64,000 nt of DNA from Siphonodentalium dalli (lineage: Eukaryota > Mollusca > Scaphopoda > Gadilida > Siphonodentaliidae): positions 18,057,326 through 18,121,325 of the forward strand of contig CP136069.1 in the NCBI GenBank assembly GCA_032622095.1. Reading direction: 5' to 3'. How positions within the stretch are numbered: position 1 is the first letter of the stretch; the number at the start of each line of letters is the position of its first letter. Below are positions 34,300 through 46,561 of this stretch, one piece after another. Under the pieces are notes generated by a model that saw nothing but the letters and a program-made list of their open reading frames with translations, did no database searches and was not told the DNA's origin. The position numbers and the translations under genes are program-made.

Positions 34300-35930
34300 A
34301 TAAATTATTTATGGAATAACGACAAATAATGTATGGTACGATATATGTGAACTTTAATGGGTGTGTAGATAGATATATCTCGTTCACCAACAATTCGATA
34401 ATAATAATAATACATTTTGTAAACTTTATATTATGTTACAACTCTTCAGTTTTTTAGAGCATGTTCTTGACAGTTATGTTGCGGGTGGGGATTATAAACT
34501 ACAAAATCCGAAGTAGAGTGAAGCTTGTTCCAGTTGACAAGCTTCTTAAGTCGCTATAAAATCAACCGTGCGAATAGACTCGCACGCGCTTAGCACAGTG
34601 AGTGATCACTCAGGCATACACGGAATTGACCCAATTTAAACCAAAACAAACAGGACGGTGTTTTTAACTCTTTCACTGTCATACACTCCTGATCAAACTT
34701 CAATAAATATATTTCATGCAACAAATGATTAACATTATAGACATAAAATAATGTGTATACACATTACAAGTGGCACCAGTTTCGGCAGATACTCTCTGGA
34801 GAGGGATATGTAATAACATATCTATGTTCAAATGATATAACAATACAAATAGTCAGGCATGTGGGTGCCTTGTTAATGGCCTCCGCCCGCTCTTCATGAT
34901 AGATCACACACTTTAATTTATTATATACATTTAAAGCAAAGGTAACAAGTTGTGTAACTCTATAGGCAGAATCGAAATTTTGGTGGCCGATAGAGTTATC
35001 CCTCTTCGATCGATTCGAATTTACATTATTTTAGTACCAGAGTTTTGAAATCAACTCGAGCAATTATTGGTGGAATTAGAAATACTAATACTATGAATCG
35101 TGATGGACACTCGGTGTGTTACTCGATGTTGGCTACTCAAATGTTGTTGGTATCAGAGCGTGTTATGAGGGATATCTCAATTGCTGTCACCAACGCACAA
35201 ACGAATGTTCAATCATTCCTAGACAAGCTTTCCAAACGGACAATTTCAAACAATTTCGTCATTCCTTTAACAAAAAAGACAAAGACGCTGGGAAACATGA
35301 GCAAGCGAACGGATAACATTACAAATTATTTAATTTGATTATTAAAAATAGTTATATACAGAACCAAAAAATGCAACTGACCAACTATGAATTCTTTAAA
35401 TGCCGAGCACAACTTTAGGTGTAATTACAAAATATGTTCGATACCAAATTGCTTCTAATGAAACGAGCTCATAAAAACAAAACCCGATAGCAGATACAAC
35501 ACTTTAGTGGCCAGTAGAATAAATATCCCAATAGTATACTGGTAAAATAGAAAGTCGAAATATGGCGAGTCATCGATTGACTGTTCGTAAATAACGAACT
35601 TTTTTTGTCGGCGCTGAATTACTTTCATATACTAGAACAAAGGGTAACAACTCTATTAATACCCACGGCATCGAGGCTGTTTCATCTGGTCATCTGTTTG
35701 ACATATTCTGATTATTCGCGTCGTTGTGTCGTGGATCGTTCCCAATCTTCCATATTTTATATAAACATGTTATATGTCCATGACGCCTTATATGCCCATG
35801 AGGCTTAGTTGGCACCAGGTGAGAATGAAGAGCGTGAGACTGTGGGCTTGTGACTGAGATAATTTTCCCTCTTGCCCTTGAAATAATCAGCGCTAACGGG
35901 GATTAGAACCCAGCCTGTTCTCCATAAAAC
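34300..35930. other. Region without recognised features
   Basis: A 97-codon plus-strand frame (35,045-35,338) is the longest here. It has no motif that I recognise. No other feature is supported. Confidence 0.4.
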
Positions 35931-35934
35931 CCAC

Positions 35935-36440
35935 ACATTATCCGCTTATAATTGAACTTGTTTTAGGTAGATAATCTTCTTAGAAATTGATTATTTCGAG
36001 TCGATAATGTGTTGAGAGCATTTTAGTCACATTATCGACTCATAATAAGCAATTTCTAAGAAGATTAAACCAACTCACGACTTTTCGGGTGTATGGTCTT
36101 TAATATGTGTTTTCACTGTGGTCCGCGCCATAAAACGAAACAACTGGTATGAGTGCATTATTTGCTTATTTGAGAATCAAATAATCACTTTATATAACTA
36201 TTTCACATTATAGGTTGATATTGTGCGTATTTCACAAAATTGGTCGAATATGTGGGCATTTCATATTATGTCGATTATGTGCGTATTCCACATTATAGGT
36301 CAATTTTGTGTTCGTATTTCACACTATAGGTCGATTATATGCGTATTTCACATTGTATGTTGATTATGTGAGTATTTCACATTATAAGTCGATCATATTA
36401 CTATTTCACTTTATAGGTCAATTGTGTGAGTATATCATAT
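35935..36440. repeat. Dispersed repeat family A, copy 2, with hairpin and 40-bp tandem part
   Basis: A hairpin at 35,965-36,065 pairs CTTCTTAGAAATTGATTATT with AATAAGCAATTTCTAAGAAG and then GAGTCGATAATGTG with its complement. Downstream are the family A blocks and a short tandem series of (GCGTATTTCACATTATAGGT)-like units to about 36,425. Confidence 0.7.
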
Positions 36441-36529
36441 GTGCGATTTCGCAGTATTTGTGCTCGGATAAGTTGTAGAACCAGTCTCGTCATTGCTGGA
36501 CGGGTCTTGTCGACCGACTGCGCCAGGCA

Positions 36530-37022
36530 TGTTGAAGGGGCACTATACACTAAGTCTGGCCATAATATGGAACCATCTCAATTTATACTCAACATAAAAT
36601 ATGCAACAAATAAATGCATTTGAGTCCTGGTTTAGTTTAGTGCAAAACACCATGTTATCGCAATCGTTAAAATGGTACAATACACTAAATCCATCCATTT
36701 ATGGGACCATCTCCTTCTATACTCAATGGAATATATGCAACAAATGAATGAATTTGAGCCATGGATTAGTGCAAAATAGACTTGTGTGCTCTATGAACAA
36801 TGCAATTAACATTATAATTATAGTGAAAATGAATTTATGACTCCAGCCATTCATTCATTTTCATTAAAAATTACTAAGTTGTTTGCATTGTTTATAGAGC
36901 ACAAAAGTGTATTTTGCACTAATCCATGACTCAAACTCATTCATTTGTTGCATATATTATGCTGAGTATAAAAGGAGATGGTCCCATAAATGGCCGGATT
37001 TAGCGTACAATACCCCTTTAAA
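36530..37022. mobile_element. Fold-back MITE, arms about 150 bp
   Basis: Left-arm blocks (GGGACCATCTCCTTCTATAC, CAACAAATGAATGAATTTGA, TTAGTGCAAAATA) recur inverted in the right arm (GTATAAAAGGAGATGGTCCC, TCAAACTCATTCATTTGTTG, TATTTTGCACTAA). The left arm is itself partly duplicated (36,540-36,655 and 36,670-36,830). Ends are AGGGGCACTATACAC and GTACAATACCCCTTT. Confidence 0.75.
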
Positions 37023-37444
37023 CGTTGAGTTCTTGTTCTCGGCCAATCAGATAATGGAAATCACAGGAAACATCTGCGGCTGATTCAAAAGTTGACAATA
37101 AACTAGGCAATCAGAACCATGTCTCATGGCTATCGAGTTAAAAACTAAAGCCGATATTGACAAAGTTTCATCTGCATTTCCCAAAGTACTTTGTCAACAT
37201 AGTGTTAATTTGGATCAATGATTAGGCGATTTCCTTAGTAACCCTACCTTTAATGATGCGTCTATTTGTTTGGACACAAAATCTCACAGGTTTAAGGATC
37301 GCGATGAACATTTATTAGAACATTGAAATACTTGCAAAGTATGTTTGGAAAACTCGTGGATGCTAACATGTGTGACACCAGAAAGTTCAAACCGTGTGTG
37401 TTCTTTTCAGTATTTCGCTCTCCAATTGAGAACATGCTGATAAT

Positions 37445-38255
37445 TGGTCACAATAACATTAAAGTCACATGGCGGTTTGCGCTCCAAAATAGGCCTACAC
37501 ATCATATTATTCGCTTTTGATTTTTTCTCAATATAGAAGTAGGTCGATAAATAGATAGAACCGCATGAGTGTCTGGATTTTGACGAAATTATCGCACGAG
37601 ATTTGTTGGCGGAGCGATACCTCGAGTGCGGGACGCAGTCCCGCACGAGAGGTATCGCGTTCCGCCAACAAATCGAGTGCAATAATTCGTCAAAATCCAG
37701 ACACTCACGCGGTTCTATTTTTATTACATATCTCCGTATCATTGTAAGTTGACTCACAATCGTACATCACCGGTACAGAAAATGTGAATTTAATTGAGTT
37801 GACCTGCGCATAGGTGTTAATTGGGTTTTCCAAGATTTTCCAAAAATATAACCCAATCAGCGCGTTGCGATTTCGGCAAGTGGGTTGTCGCCCTTGCGTT
37901 GAAAAGTTGAAAAAGTAAAAATAGTAACGGCGAAAGCCAGTCTAACAACACTGAATGAAATAGTTCCGTCGACAGATTGCACTAGTGCGATTCTGAGAAT
38001 TATCACACGCCTGGAATGTCGTGCGATCATGCGAATTACGTTGATAGATATGTAATAAATATCTTAACTAACATAATTATTACATCATTCTGAAGTAATG
38101 AAAAATACAACTGTAAATACGGTATTTGGGTCTCAAACATAAAACTGTCATTTGCGCAACATGGAACATAAATAAACAGCGTTCCGTGGTAGTCTAGTCC
38201 TGATATGGTAGCAATAAAGAGCGTCTGTCTGACTTCTGGCGAAAAGTTGAGGGGT
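37445..38255. repeat. Dispersed repeat family D, copy 3, interrupted
   Basis: The first part (37,455-37,556, AAAGTCACATGGCGGTTTGC) and the last part (38,045-38,250, GCGCAACATGGAACATAAAT on) match family D. Between them lie a 160-bp palindrome and a fragment of family A (about 37,795-37,885), so at least two insertions have landed in this copy. Confidence 0.65.
37557..37716. repeat. 160-bp near-perfect palindrome
   Basis: It runs from AGAACCGCATGAGTGTCTGG to the inverted CCAGACACTCACGCGGTTCT. The arms are about 75 bp and the centre is around GTGCGGGACGCAGTCCCGCAC. Almost every base pairs. It is probably a small fold-back element inserted in repeat family D. Confidence 0.85.
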
Positions 38256-38259
38256 ATGA

Positions 38260-39350
38260 TGATGTATTGCCGACTAAAGTTTCGTCCAAATGAATCACTT
38301 CAGAAAAGTAAGGCACGAGTTTTAGTAGATCATGCCATGAATCTCTACTCAGGCGTCGTTAGCCACAGTACATGTAGTGATACGTGGCATGATCTAGAGT
38401 TTTAGGTCATACATTTATTATAGAAAAGGAGAATAACCTTCTTCAAAGTGATACTTTTTATAAATATATCCAAATTGATAACACACACCATCATTCTTAT
38501 ATATTAGTTAAATGCAGTGACTCTCGATGGCGAAATCGTTTTCGTTAGCTGATCGTCGATAGACGCGTCCCGGTTCGAGTAGTAAATATGGAGTGGTATG
38601 GTCGATTTTCTCCAACTTTTTGTGATGTTAGTTGAATCTTACGTCCCATCGGTTAGCATAGTGCCCGCATACTATCTTATCAGTTTCCCGAACCCATGGA
38701 ACCGGAACAAGTAATTATATGTTTTAAGATGCATGTGAGCGAAGTTAACTTGAAACGAGCGAAGTTAACTTGAAACGAGCACCATGCAGTCTGTGCGTTC
38801 GTTGAACATTCTTTTTGGAGAGAATAGTCACTTACATGCCACTCCTGGTTCAATATATTACAGACACTGAGCGTCTTTCTGGAATTAGGGTCAAAGAAGA
38901 TTTTTATCTTGAGTTGATATAGAAGCAAATCATTTAAAAAACAGCTCGCATCAAATAGAAGCACGAGACTATACCGTCAAAGTTGGTCTGGTCAAATACT
39001 GGAACATTGCTAAATCAATAACATCTTACATGCGGATATATGCAGCAGACAAACGTACACTTACTTACCAAAACACATTGTATACATGTAACAAGAACAG
39101 ATCAAATCTAGAATGGAAGTTAAGGCAATACAACAGATAACTAAAATCGATTTGAAACATAGTAGAAAACATGTCTAGCATATTGGACAAGTCGTTTGAA
39201 CTCAACCACACGTCAGTCACTGGTCTTGGACAAAAACCGCTGACTGATGGGGTGGTGCCAACGCATTGGGGACCATAACAATATGACCAGAAGACATGTG
39301 ATGAGTGGGTTTCGCCTTAAGAGTAGTAACACAACCGAAAACCCGCTCAG
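38260..39350. other. Region without recognised features
   Basis: No exon, RNA gene or long repeat is supported. A 20-base direct repeat (AGCGAAGTTAACTTGAAACG) occurs twice at about 38,740-38,780. Confidence 0.4.
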
Positions 39351-39354
39351 TATA

Positions 39355-39578
39355 TGCTTATAATATAACTCGTTTAGGTAGTTAGTCTGCTTAGGATCAG
39401 CTCATTTTGAGTCGAATATGTGCTGAAAATGAGAGCGTTTTAGTCACATTATCGATTCATAATGGGGAATTCTATGGTGATCACGTGCGGATATTAACAC
39501 AAATAAGCAATTCACGACTTTTCATATGTACGCTCTTTAGCATGCATTTTTACTGTGGCCCGAGCCATAAAACATGGT
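39355..39578. repeat. Dispersed repeat family A, copy 3 (fragment)
   Basis: It contains the TTTTAGTCACATTATCGA hairpin arm and the CGACTTTTCATATGTACGCTC block of family A, then runs directly into family C sequence. Confidence 0.55.
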
Positions 39579-40825
39579 CAAATATGAGAATATGTATCAA
39601 TCTGGTAGCAATCAGCGCTAAACATATTGTTCATCTTTTTGTGTTCCTCTCACCCTCTATGCATGCTCATTCGAATGGCCCCACTTGTGACAGCTTGTGG
39701 CATCCTTAAACAACACAATTGGACTCATGGTATCACGGAGATGATTATTGATAAGTTTGGTAAACCAATTTTGATCAAATTTAGTACCCATTAACCCCCA
39801 TCTCTCACCAAACAGCACCAACATGGCTTTAAATCACATGATCAGACTCCTCGTATTATGGAGAAGAATGCGTATCACGTTGTTGGAAATTGGCGCTAAA
39901 ATTATTGCGTATCAATTTAGTGCCCCTCTGCCTTTCAGTTCAACCCTGACTCGAATGACGCCACTTTTGACAGATTTAAGCCACACCATTAGACTTCTCG
40001 TACCATGGGCATGATATTGTATAAGTGTGTGGCAATCGGCGACTAAACCCATTCTTATCAAATCGAGTGCCCGTCCCACAATCTGTCATCCAAACGACAG
40101 CAATTTCAAGTCTTTAAATCGCACAATCGGATTCCTTGTATCATGGAGAAGAATATATATCAATTTGGTGGAAATCGGCGCTAAAATTAGTTTTATCAAT
40201 TTTGGTGCCCCTCTCCCATTCCGTGCATCCCTGACGCGAATGGCGCCACGTTTGGCATATATAAACAAAACCATTAGATTCCTCATATCACGAGAATGAT
40301 TATATAAAAGTTTCGTGGCAATCGGCGGCAAACATTTTTGTTTTACCCCTACCACTTTTCTGCCCCAGACAATGGCGTCACTTTAGAAAATTCTAACCTG
40401 CACCATCATCTTTCTCGTAAAAAGCTACCCCAAGTAGACCGTTTGGTGCCATCTAGATGGTCCCTCGGCGCTAAGGTTAGTTTGTCAATTTGGTGCCCCT
40501 CTTCCCTTCCGTGCATCCCTGACTCGAACGGCGCCACTCTTGACATATTTAAACCACACCATCAAATTCCTTATATCATGGGGATGATTATATATAAGTT
40601 TCGTGGCAAACGGCGACAAAAAAGAATTCTGACCTCCGCCTTTTCTGCTCCTGACAACAACGGCGTCACTTTAGAAAATCCTAACCCACACCATTATCTT
40701 TCTCGTAAAAAGTTACCCCAAGTAGACCCCTTTGGTGCCATCTAGATGGTCCCCTGTTAATTTATATAGAACCCAGACAGACAGACAGACAGACAGACAT
40801 TCGCAAATATAGATATAGATACAGT
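39578..40825. mobile_element. Family C retroposon array, copy 3, with CAGA tail
   Basis: Diverged units of about 130 bp (GGTGGAAATCGGCGCTAAAA, GTGCCCCTCTCCC, GACTCGAATGGCGCCAC) lie head to tail. The unit ends with AGATGGTCCC, a (CAGA)n tail at about 40,772-40,798 and CATTCGCAAATATAGATATAG. The same 3' end is found at 6.6 kb. It is non-coding. Confidence 0.7.
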
Positions 40826-40829
40826 CCAG

Positions 40830-41660
40830 CAATAATTTATTCCCAAAAGATGAATTAGTGCTTTCATGATTAGCTCCGACCTCAGTTTATTTCAAAAACA
40901 CAAAATCAAAGACATCCGCATTCAATGCGAATTACGTTCCCATTGCAAAACTACTATCATTCCCTAGTTATCCTTGTCGACCACACCCATCGATAACAAA
41001 TTGCGTGTAGAAACAATAGCACGAAAACCTGACTTAATCCATCTATCGGTAGTATGTATCAAACAATGCGAGGATATTATAAATAAAACTCAACTGTAAA
41101 CGCACGCATAATTTACAATCAAATCACTAATCTGTATCATTACTGCGAAACCATAAATCGGTATTCTCGTCTCAGGTTCAAATCTCGGTTTGTACAAAAA
41201 TCTCGGACTAGGTCTCAGTTGAAGACTATTACGTATAACTCACATAATTATCGATTATATTAAATTTTGTCCAGTTCATATATTATAATCCAATCTCCAC
41301 ACGGCATAGCAATATAACACAATTCCTATCTGGTTAACATAAAAATAAATTCTAGGAAAAAATACTTCGGTTTCTCTGGCCAGAACTTGTTCGTTACCAC
41401 ATGGTACGAAATATGAACAGACCCGACACAGGCTTGAATGGCAACAAGAAGGTAAACCATGGTTTACGGAAACCTGAGTTTCAAAAAGACGAGAATACGG
41501 ACCAGGGCGGACCAATAATCCCAACTTACTCGTTCGAAGCTAGGTAACACATCGCGATCACTGTGGTCTGGGCCTGGTCTAGACTATAATTTACGTGAAA
41601 CCTGGTCCAGATCAGAGACCAGAATTCGACCGATATATAGCTCATGCCAATACACGTTCG
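40830..41660. other. Region without recognised features
   Basis: Single-copy-looking sequence with no supported gene. A minus-strand frame at 41,276-41,524 has no motif that I recognise. Confidence 0.4.
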
Positions 41661-41661
41661 A

Positions 41662-42852
41662 TTAAACCCCTGTCACACTCAGGCCGGCGCTCTCACTGCG
41701 CTGCAAAAGTACCAACATATGAGTAACACGCAGGAGGAGCGCCGAAAACTGTCGAAAAATGTCAAACTTTAAAAACAAAGTATGCTCCTATTGCGTTCCT
41801 ACTTTGTCAAATCTCACGCTCTTAGTGCGTTCAAGTCGCTGTCATTGTGATGCTAGTACGTTCTCAATAAGTTCGCAAAACGTTCTCTGCGCGGGCGCGG
41901 AGAGTATAGATAGCGCCTCCTGCGTTCTCCAGTCATAGTCAGTTTTTATGTTGTGGGGAAATAACCCAACACTCCGCAATAGATTAGCTGTCCGATTAAA
42001 CTACTGTCACACTCCGCTGCGATCAGGCCGGCGCTTGTATTGCGCTGAAAAATAATCAAAGCGCCAAGCAAAGCGCAGTAAGGTATCCAAGAACGTATTG
42101 GTGACGCAGTGGACACTGGCTAGGACGGGGGAGGGTCTCCGTGATCGCCCCAGAGCGCCAGAGCGCCGCGCTTGTTTTGTGCATGCACAAAACAAGCGCA
42201 GAGGTTCGGCGTTCTGACCAGGCGTAGTGCCGTCGCCATGACAGCGCAAAGCGTACTAACAACGCAATGACAACGACATGAACGCATTAAGAGCGTTTAC
42301 GGGGCGTGGAGGAAACGCAGTGAGAGCGCGTGGGAGCGTGAGACTTGACGTGACAAAGCAGGAACGCAATGGGTCGTACAAAGAGCGCGATGAAAACGTG
42401 ATAAGCGGGATAGGAGCATAGCTTGTCACGCGCGCCGCATGTATAACTGGTGGGGGAGTTTCTCGTTTCGCGTGCGTAGTGAGAATTTGCTTTAGCTTAC
42501 TGTAGTCGCAAAAGACAATATTAAGTCCTTGCTGCGACCACGAGAAGCTAATATGCGCTCTTGCTACGTCCACATAACGCTCACGTCGCTCGCTTGGCGC
42601 TTTGCTTTGCGCTGTCACGGCGACAGTAATACGTCCTGGTCAGAACGCCGAGCCTCTGCGCTTGTTTTGTGTATGCATAAAACAAGCGCGGCGCTCTGGC
42701 ACCTATGGGCGACCATGGAGATCCTCGCCCGTTGTAGCCAGTGTCCACTGCGTCACCAATCGGTTCTTGGAGACCTTAGTGCGTTTAGGTGGGGGCTTTG
42801 ATACTTTTTCAGCGCAATGAGAGCGCCGGCCTGAGTGTGACAGGGGCTTTAA
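41662..42852. mobile_element. TTAA-bounded fold-back DNA transposon (non-autonomous)
   Basis: TTAA lies at both edges (41,662-41,665 and 42,849-42,852). Inside are terminal inverted repeats of about 50 bp built on CCCCTGTCACACTCAGGCCG and GGCGCTCTCA. Farther in, large inner arms pair: GCGCTTGTTTTGTGCATGCA at about 42,167 with the inverted set at about 42,600-42,700. A second terminal-like copy (CTGTCACACTCCGCTGCGAT) at about 42,003 suggests nesting. It is GC-richer than its surroundings. TTAA targets are typical of piggyBac-type elements. No transposase is present. Confidence 0.75.
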
Positions 42853-42955
42853 TACGATCACAATATGACACACGCGCCAAACACGATCACATATGTGTGT
42901 TAATTAGTGTGTCGGAAGCCACGACACTAGCTTGCAAGTTGAATAACTGGCGGCT

Positions 42956-44776
42956 ATGTATATAACGTCCATTATAAGTCAGCATATATGCTTGAATATA
43001 AAAAGGTACGATAAGACACGTGTTCTTGCATATTTACTTGCGAACGAGTATGATAATGGTCACACTATCAGGTGTTTCCGCCAATCTATGTACATTACAA
43101 GTCGTTGGCTGAATGGTCATTCTTCTTTTCGGCAAAGAATGAAGAACGTCGAACATCTCAGTTACGTTGCCAAGACCAGATTTGTTCCGTGTGTAGAAAC
43201 TATACCCCAAATATTAAGACGCCAAGCCGAAAAGATCCCAGACAAGACGTTGTTCACGATCTACCATGAGCACAAACTGGAGGGAAGTATTACATTCGGG
43301 GAGTTATACTCGCAGTGTCGGAAGTTTGCTTCGGCATTATCAAGCATCGGCATTAAGAAAGGTGACGTCATCGTTGTTTGTTTGCGTAACTCCGTTGATT
43401 GGTTAATCATAGAGTACGGAATATGTCTTCTTGGCGCCATTCCACTCAACAGCGACATTCAACGAGATGACTTCTCTGATGTTCAATACGTCATCGAACA
43501 ATCGTCGGCGAAAGCTCTGGTATTTCATGGCGATTGTGAAAAGACGGTGTTGTATGTCGCTGAGATGATGAAGGCAGCGAGCCAAGAGAAACCATCATTA
43601 CAGTATGCCATATGCGTCAGCTCAAACCGCCACCAAGGAGTCCTCAATTTTGATGAGATGATGGAAGCTCCGGGAACGTTGTTCGACATCGACAGCGTTT
43701 ATATTGATATGGATGACCTTGCTCTCATTCTGAGATCATCAGGAACAACAGGGCGACCAAAACTTATACTTCACTCACACTGTACATTATTATCTCCATT
43801 TACACAAAGTTCTAACAAGGAACAGTCTACCAATACAGTTGATACTAGCGTTCGTTTCACAAATTCGCACTTCGGTTGGGTCGGCGGCTGCCCGCTAGTT
43901 GATATCCTTCGAGGTGGTAGCGGCATTTCATACACTGGAGATAACATGGCGGCTCATGTTGACCGCATCCTTGAATGCGCGAGGAAGGAGAAGGCCACGC
44001 TGTTTACAGTCACTGCGCCTATTCTGAACGCTATTATCAAGTTACAAGATTTAAGTGACTTTCCTGAGACGATTAAAATGTTTACAATTGGAGGGTCACC
44101 AATAAAAAGCGAATACCAGACACTTTTAAGACGAGTTCCCATGGCAATAGCCGCATACGGTTGTCTAGAAATTTGCATGATATCCACAATAATTATGAAG
44201 AAGGGTGACCAGATAGTATCGAATGCGTCTGGGTACGTCGCTAATGGAGCCGAGATTAAAGTGTGTGATGACCAAATGCAAATAGTTGAAAGGCGTGTTA
44301 CGGGTAGAATTTACGCCCGACACCCGTTTCGATTTCTCGGGTACTACGGTGATAACGAATTGACGAAGCAGTCTGTTTCAAATTCAAACTGGTATGACAC
44401 AGAAGATGTCGGGTATATAGACAACGAAGGGCAACTATTTGTGATAGGTAGGCAAGGTGATACCATATCGCATGGGACGGAAACCACGCATTGTAATGAG
44501 ATTGAAAATTTGGTGAAAGATGCAAAAATACCTGAAATTGATGATGTAGTTGTGGTTCCTATTGGTGATGAAATATACGGGCAGAATAACTGTTATTGCG
44601 TGCAGCTGAAGGATGGTGTTAATGTTACGGTGAATGAACTGAAGGAAAAGGTAGGTGAGAGAATCACCGCTGACTATTACAGACCTCATGATATGATTTT
44701 TGTGGACCGTTTCTGCTACAACGCAAATGGAAAATTCGACAGGAAAGCACTAACAAAGCTTGCCGCAACCCGTTGA
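42956..44776 (+). CDS. Adenylate-forming enzyme (acyl-CoA synthetase-like)
   Basis: A 606-codon frame without introns. It belongs to the AMP-binding (ANL) superfamily, which activates a carboxylic acid as acyl-AMP and usually passes it to CoA. The P-loop is at residues 260-272 (RSSGTTGRPKL). The A5 block is AAYGCLEI (399-406), where the usual T before E is L. The A7 block is YDTEDVGYID to GRQGD (480-501), and the A10 block NGKFDRK has the catalytic-lysine candidate K593. The N-terminus is uncertain: homology starts near residue 66, so the ATG at 43,139 (residue 62) is also likely, and upstream exons are possible. Family length is usually 550-620. The substrate cannot be told. The single long exon in an intron-rich genome may mean retroposition. 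Confidence 0.85.
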   Translation: MYITSIISQHICLNIKRYDKTRVLAYLLANEYDNGHTIRCFRQSMYITSRWLNGHSSFRQRMKNVEHLSYVAKTRFVPCVETIPQILRRQAEKIPDKTLFTIYHEHKLEGSITFGELYSQCRKFASALSSIGIKKGDVIVVCLRNSVDWLIIEYGICLLGAIPLNSDIQRDDFSDVQYVIEQSSAKALVFHGDCEKTVLYVAEMMKAASQEKPSLQYAICVSSNRHQGVLNFDEMMEAPGTLFDIDSVYIDMDDLALILRSSGTTGRPKLILHSHCTLLSPFTQSSNKEQSTNTVDTSVRFTNSHFGWVGGCPLVDILRGGSGISYTGDNMAAHVDRILECARKEKATLFTVTAPILNAIIKLQDLSDFPETIKMFTIGGSPIKSEYQTLLRRVPMAIAAYGCLEICMISTIIMKKGDQIVSNASGYVANGAEIKVCDDQMQIVERRVTGRIYARHPFRFLGYYGDNELTKQSVSNSNWYDTEDVGYIDNEGQLFVIGRQGDTISHGTETTHCNEIENLVKDAKIPEIDDVVVVPIGDEIYGQNNCYCVQLKDGVNVTVNELKEKVGERITADYYRPHDMIFVDRFCYNANGKFDRKALTKLAATR

Positions 44777-44779
44777 GGA

Positions 44780-46550
44780 TGCTGAACATTACGGACTGTC
44801 ATTTGCTATAGACAATATTTTATTCTTAATAACGAAGTTGTACATACATATATCATAAATATAATATGTTACAATATGTTAGCACGTGTGTCCCAGCATA
44901 TATTGGACGAGAAATGTATGTGGCAGTAAGCTGTATTAGGTAGCAATACACAATTTGCAGTAGTTAACTGAAGTAGTTTGTTATCATAACGAAAGGTTTG
45001 TTGTTCACTTCAGAAAAGTAACGCGTCAGTACAACGTCTTTTAGCCTATATGTCCACTTTATGAATGAGTTCGTTATGATCATCCAGACAAATTGAAAAT
45101 GTAGCTCTTTTTTCTGTTTTAATAATTATTGTTTACGAGATACTGATATATGTGTATACATGTTTTGCAGTAATTATAATATAACATTTGTCGTATACGG
45201 TACATGTATTATTACAAAATATAACAATTCAGATATTTCTTAAATTGGTTTTCGTTATACATAGGTATATGTCACTTTATATAGAGGCTCAGTGAACCAC
45301 CGTGGGAGCCTACCTTTAAACGTTGCAGCGAGGGTCATAGCATTCATCTAGTAAAGTTTGAGTTTATCCCAGTGTATCTTCCGATGACTTTCTTTTTGTC
45401 AGTTTATTTCTCATGAACCAACACATAACATAGGTATGGATATAATAACAGTTAAATATAATGAATATGTTCCTAGGCATGTGAACTTCCGGATAACAAA
45501 TGTTGTATTACATGGATAACATTACATTACCTTCATCGGTACATATATGTATAACACTGTAACTGTGTATATTAAGATTGTAAATATATATATATAAGAA
45601 CATATAAATAAATAGATTTATTGTATATACTTAAATATATATATCTATAATTATATCTAATAACCATGTGTAGGTGTATATCGGTACTCTTCGTGTATTA
45701 TATTGCTTGTTCTACCTATTGTCTAGCTGAGTTATTGTGTAGAGAAGTAATTTGCGCCACCATTTCCATGTTTCTATAGGTTTTGATTTACTAAATTGGT
45801 ACATGGAGAGTGGAATTGTTAGTATTCATTGTTATACAACAATAGAAAAACGTTTTGTATAAAAGGTCACATATGTCAAGCATAATTTGGATTTGATTAG
45901 GTGAGTGTAACCCCAGCGTGGAGTAATCTTTAGTGTTAAATCACAATTTGTCGTCACCTTATCCTGCAATTAATCCTGATAATGAGCATTCAAACAAGAA
46001 CTGCGGCAGTTTCCTTCGAGTTGTTACAGAATATACTCAACTCAGCTTCTGATATTTTACACTTGAATAACTCTGAATTTGTGTAAAGTATATCTTGGAA
46101 TAGTTTGTACTTGGAAGTTGGAAGCCCTGTGTCATCAATTATTTGATATACTCTATTGTGGAGTTTTTTTCCAGTCTGTATCACTGGCTGACATGCCAAT
46201 ACGTTATTGCCACTTTGAATGTCATTATTTTGAGCTTGTATAACTTTTTCAGAAAAAAAAAAGAAAGAATATCTTTCACGTCAGTGTTGTTTATAAGTTA
46301 GTTTGATATTTTCCCTCACACATTATTTCCGTTAGGACGGTAATTAATTTGTTATTCCGTGGTTGTAGGCTGTGAAAGGAATATTTAAGTATAGAATAAT
46401 TGACAGTATTTGTTCCGGGTTGCGGCGATTTCTTGAGTCAAAGGGACCAGTCATGAAAAAAACTCTTCCAAAAGGAGTCAACATTCTGGATAACTAAACT
46501 CAAGCCTTCTTTGTAATAATAACTTAATGATGCTTACGTAGCAGAATAAA
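44780..46550. other. 3' flank of the synthetase gene, no recognised features
   Basis: AT-rich sequence with TA-repeats at about 45,580-45,660, and AATAAA-like signals near 45,605. It may contain the 3' untranslated region of the gene, but no strong nearby polyadenylation signal was seen. A 69-codon minus-strand frame at 45,990-46,199 has no recognised motif. Confidence 0.4.
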
Positions 46551-46561
46551 AACGTGTCAAA

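Noticed and set aside
35045-35338. 97-codon plus-strand frame
   Set aside because: No domain, no splice or promoter context and no partner copy. It could be chance.
42007-42820. Multiple overlapping frames of 70-120 codons
   Set aside because: They lie in the inverted arms of the TTAA fold-back element, mirror each other, and show no domain.
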